A DNA stretch of 64,000 bases from Bacillota bacterium (GCA_023458375.1 JAEWZT010000007.1:1-64000); one strand, 5' to 3'; shown: positions 36,621 to 45,293, counted from the stretch's first letter. Numbers and translations are program-made. Notes: generated by a model not told the origin, from the sequence alone.

Positions 36621-36706
36621 TAAAAACAAGAAGAAAAGCCACCTTTCGGCAGCCTCTCTTCTCTTCTTGCTATTATCTTTCCTTCGCGGTCTTCCCGCGA
36701 TTTTCT
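36621..36706 (-). ncRNA. Predicted small RNA at the prophage edge
   Basis: Transcription from the promoter at 36713-36741 should start near 36706. The roughly 86-nt RNA would begin with a perfect 6-bp hairpin UCGCGG-GAAGA-CCGCGA. After a purine-rich linker it would form a long terminator hairpin: outer stem CAAGAAGAGAAG with its complement (one G-U pair), inner stem GCUGCC-GAAA-GGUGGC with a GNRA loop, then U5. It contains no credible ORF. It lies between the last phage gene and the interrupted host gene. Promoter, structure and terminator are read from the sequence; expression and function are inference. Confidence 0.6.
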
Positions 36707-36712
36707 GCCTAG

Positions 36713-36741
36713 AATGTATCACGCTAATAAATGGTTGTCAA
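36713..36741 (-). promoter_or_regulatory. Strong minus-strand promoter at the prophage edge
   Basis: TTGACA (36736-36741), exactly 17 bp, then TACATT (36713-36718) with an extended -10 TGA. It lies 19 bp beyond the stop codon of the last late gene and points out of the prophage. Confidence 0.75.
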
Positions 36742-36759
36742 GAGGGTTTGGAAAAATAT

Positions 36760-39700
36760 TTATGCCGCTTTGCTCAACTCATACCCGCTCATCTCATATA
36801 AGGTTTCCTTTTGTGTCTTGCTTAGCTTTAAACTGTTTATGTAAGAATGGACGACTTTATCTCCTTTCCTATTCACATAACCAAGATACCCCATAATTAT
36901 ATACTTTTGCGCCGCTGTCAAATTAAGGCTGTTTATGAAAGCCTGAACCTTTGCTTTACGGCTACCTGAAACAATACTCCCTTTATTATCTAAATCTGCT
37001 TCAAGTTGCTGTGCTTGCGCAACTGCCATTGCTAATTGTTCTATGGGAATTGCTTTACTGAACAGAATATTTTTATTTTCCAAGTCCTCACCTAATAAAT
37101 CCTCTAAGCCTAAGTTGTAGTAGAAATCGTAAATAGTTTTAACCGCCTTTGCTTTTGCCGCGTCGTTAAGTTTGCCAAACAAATTTGAGTTTACCATTAC
37201 TTTTACTTTTTCGTCCGCTTGCGCGTAAATCTTTTTAAAGGCAGTATATTGTTTGTTTGTGAGTTCTATCTCCTCATTGTTGTAAATAATGGTATCGCCT
37301 AGACTTTTTGGCAAAACATTTGTGTACCCTGCCTCTATTAAATCCCTCATTGTTTCAAGGACTTTATCGTCTTTAATCTTCCCCGTACGGCTGTTGAACA
37401 TAATATTTATGTATCTATCCGCTGCGCTGTAATCGCCTTTTTCTAATGCTTTTGTAATAGAGTTCATATAGGCTGTATTGCTTTTCGTCTTAAACAGCGC
37501 ATCATATTCCGCCCTCGTTTCGGGGCTTATATTTCCTACTATTCCTATGCCGTAGCTCTCAATATTACGCAGAGGAAGCCCTAACATTTGAGCAAAGCCC
37601 AAGGCAGTCCTCCGAGCCGCTGAACGGGTTTTAACGGGGTCAATTTTATCATCGGTAACTAACGCGCCGACACCTTCCCAAACGTCCTTAGCCGTGTTTG
37701 CTATCGTTGACATAGCACTGTAAACGGGGTTGTCTAGGTCGTAACCGCTAAGAAGGCTGTAAAACTCGCTTCCGAGAGGGAGCATACCCATTAAGTTGCT
37801 TACTACTTCGTTTACTACAACGTCTCCTACTTCTTCATCATCCTTAAAGCCCTTAATTGCTTTCATTGCAAGGGCTATTAGGGTAAGCCAAGTCGCATTC
37901 ATAAACACGGCTGTGCCCGATTTTGCGAAAGCTGTTTTTGCTTCTTTCATTCCCTCTTGCCCTATTTTAACAAGTTCGGCATCGCCGCTTTTAATCATTT
38001 TCTTGTAAGTTAAAACACGGTCTATTGAAGATATGAACTGCGAGGCAAGCTGGATAGCGTCCCCCTTAAACATTGAGAACATACGGACTAACTCATTTTT
38101 GTTTCGCATAAATGCCGACCGTCCGAGTTGGTCGCTTGTCTGCTGACTGCGGAAAACTACTTCTTCCGTGCGTCGTGCCGCTGCGATTTTGTTTTCCTCG
38201 CTGTCAATAGCCCAGCCGTTAAGGTCTGCCTGCTCGTTTAACAACGACTGATAAATTGTCGCAATTACTTTTGCGTCCATTTTTTCAATGAGCTTCATAG
38301 GAGCTGTGATTACTTGCCCAATTTGTCCGAGTTTACTTGCCCCTTGCCTTATTTCTTGAACATCTATGTTTCCTATAAGCTCATTTCTTTCCGCCATTAA
38401 AGGGGAATATTTAACAACATCCGCCATAGCTTGTTTTACGAAAAAGCCCGACATTCCCTTTGCCACATACTTAGGGTTAATTTCGCTTAAAGCAGAGGCA
38501 ATAGATACCGTTTGAGATAACAAAACTTTTGGATTGAGGTTAAGCGAGGATAGAGCAAGTCCTAAGCGCACGCGGTTAATCGCCCTGCTTCCCCAAGAGT
38601 TTCCTTGCTTACTGATTCCTTGAATGTTAAGCAGTAACTCGTTCATATAACTTTTGAAGTTAGGGTTAATTTTATCCACTTCGTTTTGAATGTTCACTCC
38701 CTCAATTCTTTTGTTCATTACGCGGTTATATGAAGTAATGGGGACTGCATAGCCGTAGTAAATTGACATATCGTTAATGTGCCTTGCCAAAACCTCAAAT
38801 ACATTTTCAATCACAAGTTTAGTCTTGGCGTTGGGGGCTGTCTCAATATTAAATCCATACCGTTTTAAGATATTCTTTAAGAAATCTTTGCCTATCTCTG
38901 CGTCGGTATAGAGCTGGTCATCGGCGCTTCTTAAAGGGAAGTAATTATCCTGTAAAGCGTTTGTAACGCCTCTAAGCAGCATATCCGTATCCGTCTTTGC
39001 CTGCTTTGCGACTTTGTCTAAAAACTCCCTTATTGCCTTAATAAACTCTTTTTCATCCGTAGTAAGATTTTCTTCGATGCTTTTTAACATTGTTTCGTCA
39101 ACATTTATGTCCTTCCCGTATGTTTGGGCTTCTTTCATTTTCCCTTTTTCAACTAACTTTTGGTCTAATAACCTCACCTCTTTTGTGTTTAGAATGTGTG
39201 TTAAGCCCTGCTCTCTTTTCATTGTTAGGTAAAGACTTAGCATCTCCCCCCGCGTCATTGTGATATTGTCAAAAGTTACATTTTTAAGCATAGACTTTTG
39301 GAAAGTTTCGCTTTTGGTATATTTGCCTAAGACTTCTACCGATTGAGCGACGAACTTCGCCCTGCGGCGGTTTCCGTCTAAGAGGTCATTGTAAAATGTT
39401 TCGCCTATACTGTTGGGGATATACCCAAATGTTGACTGCATTAAGCGGTAAGGGTTGTAAATCTGCTCAAAGAAGTTTCTCATTCCGCCGGTGATACCCT
39501 TATGTTTTGTGCGGATTTTTTGCGTGAGCCGTGCTTCTTTCAGTCCCTTTTCGGCACATTCAGTTTCGCTTACGGCTTTTTCCTGTATAATTACTTTGTC
39601 GTAATTTTTTGCCTCGTGAATAAAGTTTTGAAGTATTTTATCTACATTCTTAATTTCTTCCGTTGTAAGTTCTTTACTACCTAAGGCTAATTGAGCAGCA

Positions 39701-42700
39701 TAATCAATATAGTAATTGCCTTCCGTCGCTTCTGCACCGAATACCTCTCTATATAATTCTGTTATTTTACCCAGCGTTTCTCTTGAAAGCTTACTGATAT
39801 TCCCTCTCCAAGTTTCAATTTTAGCTATTTCTGCTACAAAGCGTTCAACCTGTTCAGGTAGTTTCATACCCGCCGAAACATATCCTTTATAGTTTTTCGC
39901 CCGTTGAACTGTTGAAAGCAAATTGTTTACAGCCTTGCTTCTTACTTTTTCGTCTTTAAGCAAAGATTTTAGGTTTGAGATTTGGCTTGTATATTTTTCA
40001 ACGGTTTTTGCAAAAGTTGTTTTATGTCCTGTTTTATCATACCCTAATAAAATCTCACGGGCGATAGCGCCTTTTAAAAGTTTCAAATCCTCACCGCTAT
40101 ATTCCGCCGAAAGCCTTTTCTTTGCCTCTTTTTTCAAGTTACTTACAGAATGGCGATACATTTCGTCTATTTCAAAGAAAATATCGGCTTCCGTTCTACC
40201 TTCGAAGGATATGCCTATATCTTTGGCTATTTGGTCTGCCGTAAAGCCTTTTGTCCCTTGACGCTTGTTCCAAAGATTAAAAACATTATTATTGGTGTCA
40301 TATTTTGCTTTAATTTCGTCTTTAATGCCCGATAGGTCAACGGAATGTAGATAATCGCGTAAAACTCTAATTATGTATTTGTCCGCGCTGAAATCTTTAT
40401 CCGCAAAAATGTCTTCCATTACTGCGTTTTTAATAATTATATCTGCTATGTCTTCGCCTGTTTTTAAACGGTAGCCCTCGGGTTTTGAGTTAAGAGCTGC
40501 CCAAAGAATATCTACTACTTGACTTCGCGTTTTACCGTCTATGTTAATAGTCTTGTTATCTATCCCTATATTTTCTAAAATGTGGCTTATAATCCGTTCT
40601 GCGTCTGTGCGGTTATATGCCACTTCCTTTGAATGTTCGGCGACATACTTAGCGACTTGACCTTTGGAATACTTGTAGTCTTCTTTGAGGGAATAACGAA
40701 TATCCTCGTTGGTGGTTGGGTTTTTGTTGGTGGTGAGTTTGATTTGGGAGGGGGAGAAAGCAACAAACTCTATTCCGCTTCTTGCATTGGTAACTTTCAC
40801 TCCATCAAAGCCTTTTTCTTCCAAAAAGCTTTCTAAACCCAAATTACTTAAAATATTGTTAATTTCTTGTTTATCTAATCCATACCTTTTATTTAGTTCA
40901 ATGTTTATAAAATCATTATAATCAATGACGAATGGATTTTTAATGTTTAGGTGTGCTTTTATAGTTCTTCCGTAACTATCGGCAAATTTCTTATTTGTCG
41001 TGAAATAAAAACCTTTACCGTAAAACGCAGAACGAGCTTTCATTTTATCAAATGTATTAAATTCGTTTTTTGTCCCGTGATAAACCTTTAACAATCTCCC
41101 CTGCTCATCTCTTACCTTACTATCCTTAAAAAACTCCTGTTGTTCGGGGGTTAAGGTGTTGCCTTCGCTGTCGGTTGTGGGTAAGGAATATCTATTATTT
41201 TCATTTTTAGGGTTGACATTTTCGGAATTATTGCGTATACTATTAGTAGATACCGTTTCGGTTACTTCACGCCTCGTTTCTTGGCTGGGAGTTTCCGTAG
41301 CGGCATTTTTATTTGTAAGGCTAAACCTCGGTATTATATTATCTTTTTTGAAGTTAATAATATCATACAAAACAAGGTTATTACCTTTCGTTATTCCAAC
41401 GACTACTTCTGCCGAATAATCATTTTCTAGTATTTTTAGCAGTGTTTTTCCTCTCGCAAAGGCAATTATATTGTCATTGCGCGTATGGTTTAATCCCTCG
41501 TTTACATAGTCAGTTGAGGCTTGCAATACCTCGTCTATGTAGGATATCGTCCTAACTTTGTCGCCATAAGATTGAGGCTCATTGTTTTTGACATAACTTG
41601 TGTATTGAGAGTTGGCAACTTCTCTCCTTGTTTTGGTGTTTATTTGAATGGCACTGTTTGCTACATAAACAACACGACTTTTAAGGTTGTCATTTATTAT
41701 TTTTTTCCACTCGGTTTGTGGTATTCCGTCTAAAACATCATCTGATATTTCAACATACATTCGTCCGCTGCTATCTTTTTTAAGACTAAACCGCATCGCC
41801 GCTTCATTTCGTCCCTTAGTTCCTTCTATGTCCGCATCTTCCGTTTCCGCCATTTGCTTATACAGCGTCAACGCCTTGTCTATATCGCTAAGCCCTACAC
41901 CGCCGACAGAGTGCTTAATAGCATCGGCAAACAGTTTTTCTGCCTGACGAAGGAATGTGTCGCCCTTGCCAAAAAGTTTTGAAACAGCAGACTTTAACCA
42001 CTCGTAAATACGGAGGGCAACGCTCTTATTTTGATTTACAATTCTTTTTATGCTTTCCTCATTGCCTAAAAGGTCGCCCAAATATTTCGCTACAACCTCT
42101 GTTCTAGCCTCGTAAAGAGTAATTTCTCTTGCGTTTGCGCCTTGCTTTAATTCGGTGTTTACATTTTTGTATTGCTCAATTTTTTGCGCTATTCTGTCCT
42201 CAAAGTCGGGTAAATTGTCCTCTACAAAACTCGCCAGCTTGTCGTATTGCTTTGTTCCCTCTAAGGTGTGGGTAATTTCGTGAACTGCTACCGCTCTTGC
42301 AATGTCCGTTGAGGTTGCGTTTTTATTGATGTAAAAAATTCCTGTTTTGTTATCTACAAAAGCGTGGGCTTTATCTCCGTTATTGTCGGTGGCAACAATT
42401 TTAGCGTTAGGAACGAGCGATGTTATAGTCTTTTTTGCTTCTGTTTGAAACTGCGTAAGTTCGCCGCTTGTGGGCGCAAACTGTAGTTCGGTATTCCTTA
42501 AATTAGGGCTATACGCGGCTTTATTATGACTTGCAATCGGTGTAATGGGAGCGGTTGCGTTAGTGTCAACCTCGGCTTGTTTTGCGTCAGAAACGATTAT
42601 ATCGCCCTCTACGGTAAACTGCTTGTCAAGGCTGAATTTCTTGATAGCTTCCGCCCTTTGCTCATTGTCCATACTTTTTAGCTGTGAGCTTATATTGTTC

Positions 42701-43788
42701 ATTTCCGCTTGGCGGTTTTGTTCAATGGCGGTTATTTTGTCGGGGGTGTATTTATCATTCTTCCAAAGGTTATTTTCCTTAGTATCAAGGGTATTTAACT
42801 CTTGTAAGCTCTCCCCTATATTTACCGCCTTTAAGCCGCCCATTTTACGGCTTGAAACACCTTGAACCGCATAAGAACCACCCGCCATAAGCCCGCCCGT
42901 AGCTCCGCCGACAGCGGCTTGGTAAGCCACATCTTTTAAGAAATTGGGGTCTTTGTATTCTTGTAAAGCCTCTTTGCCTTTGTAAATAGATTTAGCGGCA
43001 GGCTCTAAAAGCGCTTGCGTTCCCTCTTCAAAAGCCTCGCTGCCCATTTGCTTTAAGACTTGTTTTCCTAAGCTGCCAGTTACAAGGTCGGGTCTGGCTA
43101 TTCTTCTAAGCCCCGCTCCGAATACTTTATCGCTTACCGTTTCCATAAGGAGTTCCATACCGCCTTGAACAGCGCCGTAGCCTAAACCTTTGTAATAGTC
43201 TGCTCCGTCATTAAAAGCCTGTTCCGTTCCTCCGCCCATTGCGCTGCCGAATAAATAACTTCCCGATAAAGCTTGTCCTACGCCGGGGACGAGTTGGAGC
43301 GCAACGGCGGGAAGCATTTGACCTACGGCACTTCCCACGTCTCCAATAAAGCCCCCTACTTTTGTAGTTTGAAGTAGTGAGGCTTTTGTATTTTCAAGTA
43401 TGGGGTTGGTTATGTTTTCGCCCGTCCAATCATTTGAGATAAACTCTTTCGTCCTGTTTTGGAAGTCTTTATCCCAAAGACCGCCAATTCCTCCGACTAT
43501 GCCCGCGCCCGCGTCTATAAGCCCCTCTATGCCCTTAGCAAAACCGCCCAATAACCTCGCGCCCCCAAAGTCGGCAAGGGTATTGCCTAATGTTTCCCAA
43601 AAGGTGGCGTTGTCTATTTCTTCCTGTTCCTTTTGTATTCGGGCTTGCTCCGCTTCGTAAGTTTGTTTTTGAGCGTCGTATTCCTGCTGATACTGCCTTT
43701 GGGCAAAGCTTTCCGCTCTTTTTCTGCGGTATTCGGCGGCTTGCAGTTGTCTGTTATATAAATATTTAGTTAAAGCTTCGTTAGCCAT
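36760..43788 (-). CDS. 2342-aa polyvalent virion protein with metallopeptidase-like and ADP-ribosyltransferase-like domains
   Basis: The start is supported by GAGGAG five bases before the ATG. Residues 1-60 form a charged coiled coil. Residues about 70-330 are Gly/Ala-rich with hydrophobic stretches (membrane-active, as in injected phage proteins). A zinc-peptidase signature HEITH is at 503-507 (VAVHEITHTLEG). A domain from about 667 (FSLKKDSSGRMYVEISDD) resembles polyvalent nuclease-associated domains. Residues about 900-1030 match the ART-PolyVal type (VYHGTKNEFNTFD, then GKGFYFTTNKKFADSYG). The remaining 1300 residues are mostly helical, with a hydrophobic segment near 1980 (FMNATWLTLIALAMKAIK). 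Such proteins are packaged and ejected with the DNA. It is the last late gene, set apart from the rest by the immunity-like locus and a terminator. Confidence 0.85.
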   Translation of the reverse strand: MANEALTKYLYNRQLQAAEYRRKRAESFAQRQYQQEYDAQKQTYEAEQARIQKEQEEIDNATFWETLGNTLADFGGARLLGGFAKGIEGLIDAGAGIVGGIGGLWDKDFQNRTKEFISNDWTGENITNPILENTKASLLQTTKVGGFIGDVGSAVGQMLPAVALQLVPGVGQALSGSYLFGSAMGGGTEQAFNDGADYYKGLGYGAVQGGMELLMETVSDKVFGAGLRRIARPDLVTGSLGKQVLKQMGSEAFEEGTQALLEPAAKSIYKGKEALQEYKDPNFLKDVAYQAAVGGATGGLMAGGSYAVQGVSSRKMGGLKAVNIGESLQELNTLDTKENNLWKNDKYTPDKITAIEQNRQAEMNNISSQLKSMDNEQRAEAIKKFSLDKQFTVEGDIIVSDAKQAEVDTNATAPITPIASHNKAAYSPNLRNTELQFAPTSGELTQFQTEAKKTITSLVPNAKIVATDNNGDKAHAFVDNKTGIFYINKNATSTDIARAVAVHEITHTLEGTKQYDKLASFVEDNLPDFEDRIAQKIEQYKNVNTELKQGANAREITLYEARTEVVAKYLGDLLGNEESIKRIVNQNKSVALRIYEWLKSAVSKLFGKGDTFLRQAEKLFADAIKHSVGGVGLSDIDKALTLYKQMAETEDADIEGTKGRNEAAMRFSLKKDSSGRMYVEISDDVLDGIPQTEWKKIINDNLKSRVVYVANSAIQINTKTRREVANSQYTSYVKNNEPQSYGDKVRTISYIDEVLQASTDYVNEGLNHTRNDNIIAFARGKTLLKILENDYSAEVVVGITKGNNLVLYDIINFKKDNIIPRFSLTNKNAATETPSQETRREVTETVSTNSIRNNSENVNPKNENNRYSLPTTDSEGNTLTPEQQEFFKDSKVRDEQGRLLKVYHGTKNEFNTFDKMKARSAFYGKGFYFTTNKKFADSYGRTIKAHLNIKNPFVIDYNDFINIELNKRYGLDKQEINNILSNLGLESFLEEKGFDGVKVTNARSGIEFVAFSPSQIKLTTNKNPTTNEDIRYSLKEDYKYSKGQVAKYVAEHSKEVAYNRTDAERIISHILENIGIDNKTINIDGKTRSQVVDILWAALNSKPEGYRLKTGEDIADIIIKNAVMEDIFADKDFSADKYIIRVLRDYLHSVDLSGIKDEIKAKYDTNNNVFNLWNKRQGTKGFTADQIAKDIGISFEGRTEADIFFEIDEMYRHSVSNLKKEAKKRLSAEYSGEDLKLLKGAIAREILLGYDKTGHKTTFAKTVEKYTSQISNLKSLLKDEKVRSKAVNNLLSTVQRAKNYKGYVSAGMKLPEQVERFVAEIAKIETWRGNISKLSRETLGKITELYREVFGAEATEGNYYIDYAAQLALGSKELTTEEIKNVDKILQNFIHEAKNYDKVIIQEKAVSETECAEKGLKEARLTQKIRTKHKGITGGMRNFFEQIYNPYRLMQSTFGYIPNSIGETFYNDLLDGNRRRAKFVAQSVEVLGKYTKSETFQKSMLKNVTFDNITMTRGEMLSLYLTMKREQGLTHILNTKEVRLLDQKLVEKGKMKEAQTYGKDINVDETMLKSIEENLTTDEKEFIKAIREFLDKVAKQAKTDTDMLLRGVTNALQDNYFPLRSADDQLYTDAEIGKDFLKNILKRYGFNIETAPNAKTKLVIENVFEVLARHINDMSIYYGYAVPITSYNRVMNKRIEGVNIQNEVDKINPNFKSYMNELLLNIQGISKQGNSWGSRAINRVRLGLALSSLNLNPKVLLSQTVSIASALSEINPKYVAKGMSGFFVKQAMADVVKYSPLMAERNELIGNIDVQEIRQGASKLGQIGQVITAPMKLIEKMDAKVIATIYQSLLNEQADLNGWAIDSEENKIAAARRTEEVVFRSQQTSDQLGRSAFMRNKNELVRMFSMFKGDAIQLASQFISSIDRVLTYKKMIKSGDAELVKIGQEGMKEAKTAFAKSGTAVFMNATWLTLIALAMKAIKGFKDDEEVGDVVVNEVVSNLMGMLPLGSEFYSLLSGYDLDNPVYSAMSTIANTAKDVWEGVGALVTDDKIDPVKTRSAARRTALGFAQMLGLPLRNIESYGIGIVGNISPETRAEYDALFKTKSNTAYMNSITKALEKGDYSAADRYINIMFNSRTGKIKDDKVLETMRDLIEAGYTNVLPKSLGDTIIYNNEEIELTNKQYTAFKKIYAQADEKVKVMVNSNLFGKLNDAAKAKAVKTIYDFYYNLGLEDLLGEDLENKNILFSKAIPIEQLAMAVAQAQQLEADLDNKGSIVSGSRKAKVQAFINSLNLTAAQKYIIMGYLGYVNRKGDKVVHSYINSLKLSKTQKETLYEMSGYELSKAA

Positions 43789-43812
43789 GTTTTCTCCTCA
43801 ATTTGTGCATTG

Positions 43813-43842
43813 AAAAAGGCGCCGCTTTCGCAACGCCTTTTA
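43813..43842 (-). terminator. Terminator after the antirepressor operon
   Basis: The 8-bp stem AAAAGGCG/CGCCTTTT has a 12-nt loop and a T tract on the minus strand. It lies between the 82-aa gene and the giant virion gene. Confidence 0.75.
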
Positions 43843-43860
43843 GGCTTATTCTTTTTATTA

Positions 43861-44109
43861 TTATTTTTTCCAGCTTTCCTTTTCGTATTTTTCTGTATCT
43901 TCTTCCAAACTCTCTAATACTAATAATATCATTTCCATCGCAGAGTGTATGCCTTCGCATTTTAGCAGAACCTCTCTCAAACTAAACTCTTCCTCACGGG
44001 CAGTGTTACACGTGTCTAATCCGTAGTGATAAAACAGCGAGGACACATATGTTTTCAAAGAAGATATTTTTATCTGCATATCGCCGAAAATGTTTGCTAA
44101 CTGTTCCAT
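43861..44109 (-). CDS. Small phage protein coupled to the antirepressor gene
   Basis: This 82-aa acidic, largely helical protein (SLREVLLKCEGIHSAMEMIL, then LESLEEDTEKYEKESW) has no recognised family. Its ATG shares one base with the antirepressor stop (TAATG), so it is translated from the same mRNA. It could be an accessory of the antirepressor. Confidence 0.7.
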   Translation of the reverse strand: MEQLANIFGDMQIKISSLKTYVSSLFYHYGLDTCNTAREEEFSLREVLLKCEGIHSAMEMILLVLESLEEDTEKYEKESWKK

Positions 44110-44941
44110 TACGCTACACCTCCCAAAAACTTACTTATAAAATAGGTTTGTCCTTTGCCTGTAACTTTGGTAGTGCGTGTTATTAAGATTGAACCGTCGG
44201 GATTGTAAATTGTTCTTTCTTTTACCTCAAACAATTCAAGTTCCATAGCCCTTTGGGTAGGCATATTGCGTGATTGTCCGTATTTGATTAAAAAGCCGTT
44301 TTCTCTTAGCCAGTCAAAAAGTCTGTTTTGCCCCATTTCTATACCGTTTTGTCGTATTAACTTTGCTAAGTCGCCGATTAGTATTGAAGTCTTAGAGGCT
44401 TCTACCGCGTCGGCGAATAACACCTTTGGCTCGTTCTTTTTGGCTTCAAGCTGTAAATGCTCTTTGGCGGTGCGTTCCTCTTTTAAGGCTGTAAGGACTT
44501 TAATCCAAGCGTCGGGGTCGTTCATAATTTCCTCTAACTTGGCGGGGGCTACGTATGCGCCGTGCTTGCGGATAGATTTTAGTATCGCCTTAACTTCGTT
44601 CTTAAAGACTTTGGCTATCGGCAGCCTACTTTGCATAAGGACTTCGTATAGTCCGTCTTCGGTTAAGAACCATTGGTCTTGCTGTCCTTGTAATGCGTAA
44701 GGATTGTTTACGCATTTCTTTTCGGCTTCGTCAATGTTTTGTATCATTACTCTTGTGTTGCTGTGTTCTATCCATTCTGCAACGTCTTTTGCTAAGAACA
44801 AAGGTTCATCAACTGTTCCGAATATACGAAAATCTTTACCTAAAACCTCTTGCTGCTTGATTATCCTTAATTCTGTTGAGGGTAGGTTATTTACCCCCCC
44901 CCCGTAATTGGGGTTATTTTGTAATTTGCTAAATCGTTCAT
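44109..44941 (-). CDS. Phage antirepressor (BRO-N plus KilA-C), frame set by a G10 tract
   Basis: The ATG at 44941 has AAGGAG upstream. It opens MNDLANYKITPIT, runs into ten consecutive Gs (44894-44903) and hits TAA at once (16-aa product). With eleven Gs the frame joins VNNLPSTELRIIKQQEVLGK, then FGTVDEPLFLAKDVAEWI (BRO-N domain) and a C-terminal KilA-C/ANT domain from about residue 150 (SILIGDLAKLIRQNGIEMGQ), 277 aa in all. Antirepressors of this class bind and inactivate phage repressors to start lytic growth. As sequenced the gene is OFF, unless the TTG at 44801 or another internal start is used. The tract suggests phase variation by slippage; a homopolymer miscount is the main alternative. 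Confidence 0.8.
44894..44903 (-). repeat. Homopolymer of ten Gs (minus strand) inside the antirepressor gene
   Basis: A run of this length is striking in AT-rich DNA. Ten Gs put the BRO-N frame out by one; eleven restore it. It also sits beside CCCC six bases upstream, so it can form a small hairpin. It is placed 13 codons after the ATG, where slippage would switch the whole protein. Confidence 0.85.
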
Positions 44942-44974
44942 TTTTTGTTAAACTCCTTATTATTTAATTTGGGT

Positions 44975-45003
44975 TTGACAAAAAACTCTTTCCGTTATAC
45001 AAT
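44975..45003 (+). promoter_or_regulatory. Near-consensus promoter of the predicted opposite-strand RNA
   Basis: TTGACA (44975-44980), a 17-bp spacer and TACAAT (44998-45003). It points away from the antirepressor start and toward a terminator 60 bp on. Confidence 0.85.
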
Positions 45004-45010
45004 TATTTAA

Positions 45011-45077
45011 GATAGAGCAATCTGTCGGTTGAAAAGTCCGTTGATGTGGTGATAAGCACGCGGGCTTTTCTTTTTTG
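45011..45077 (+). ncRNA. Predicted 67-nt small RNA opposite to the rhh-antirepressor intercistronic region
   Basis: From a start near 45010-45011 the RNA folds into a 5' hairpin, GAUAGA-GCAA-UCUGUC (45011-45026, GNRA tetraloop, one G-U pair), a short GGUU linker, and a 10-bp terminator stem GAAAAGUCCG/CGGGCUUUUC (45031-45040, 45061-45070) with U-rich tail UUUUUU. The tail ends exactly at the stop codon of the ribbon-helix-helix gene. It is complementary to the leader between that gene and the antirepressor. Size, position, strand and two-hairpin form parallel the sar RNA of phage P22, although here it ends short of the antirepressor ribosome site (44953-44958). Confidence 0.72.
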
Positions 45078-45236
45078 TTACCTTTGAAGGTGCTCAATTA
45101 CAATCATTCTTATTAGCGCACTTACGTTTAGCCCTTTGTCTTTGGCTTCACTCTTTATCTGCTCTAATATCTCAGGCGGCAGAAATATGTTTATGCGCTC
45201 TGCCTTGTCAGCACCTATTGTCTTTTTAGGGGACAC
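45078..45236 (-). CDS. Ribbon-helix-helix repressor (Arc/Mnt/CopG type)
   Basis: This 52-aa gene starts at GTG 45236, with AGGAGG eight bases upstream. The fold is plain: a basic beta-strand (AERINIFLP), helix PEILEQIKSEAKDKG, turn, then the second helix NVSALIRMIVIEHLQ. As a dimer it should bind DNA through its paired strands. It precedes the antirepressor on the same strand, like Arc in phage P22, and probably represses its own promoter and the antirepressor. A consensus promoter lies 28 bp upstream. Confidence 0.85.
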   Translation of the reverse strand: MSPKKTIGADKAERINIFLPPEILEQIKSEAKDKGLNVSALIRMIVIEHLQR

Positions 45237-45252
45237 TCCTTTCACCTCCTCT

Positions 45253-45293
45253 TGTATGTATGTATATTATCACCACTTAATATGCATTGTCAA
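45253..45293 (-). promoter_or_regulatory. Promoter and candidate operator of the ribbon-helix-helix gene
   Basis: On the minus strand TTGACA (45288-45293), an 18-bp spacer and TAATAT (45264-45269). Three tandem TGTA repeats (plus-strand reading, 45253-45264) sit at the expected transcription start and could bind the repressor, since ribbon-helix-helix proteins favour short repeated sites. Confidence 0.7.

Noticed and set aside
35881..36642. Reading the open frame to GTG 36642 as a complete 253-aa binding protein
   Set aside because: The first dozen residues are translated from the prophage terminator hairpin; the protein lacks a signal peptide and its first lobe, so it is a remnant.
40633..42865. 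Several plus-strand ORFs of 60-110 codons inside the giant virion gene
   Set aside because: They are antisense shadows of the 2342-aa frame with no ribosome sites or family features.
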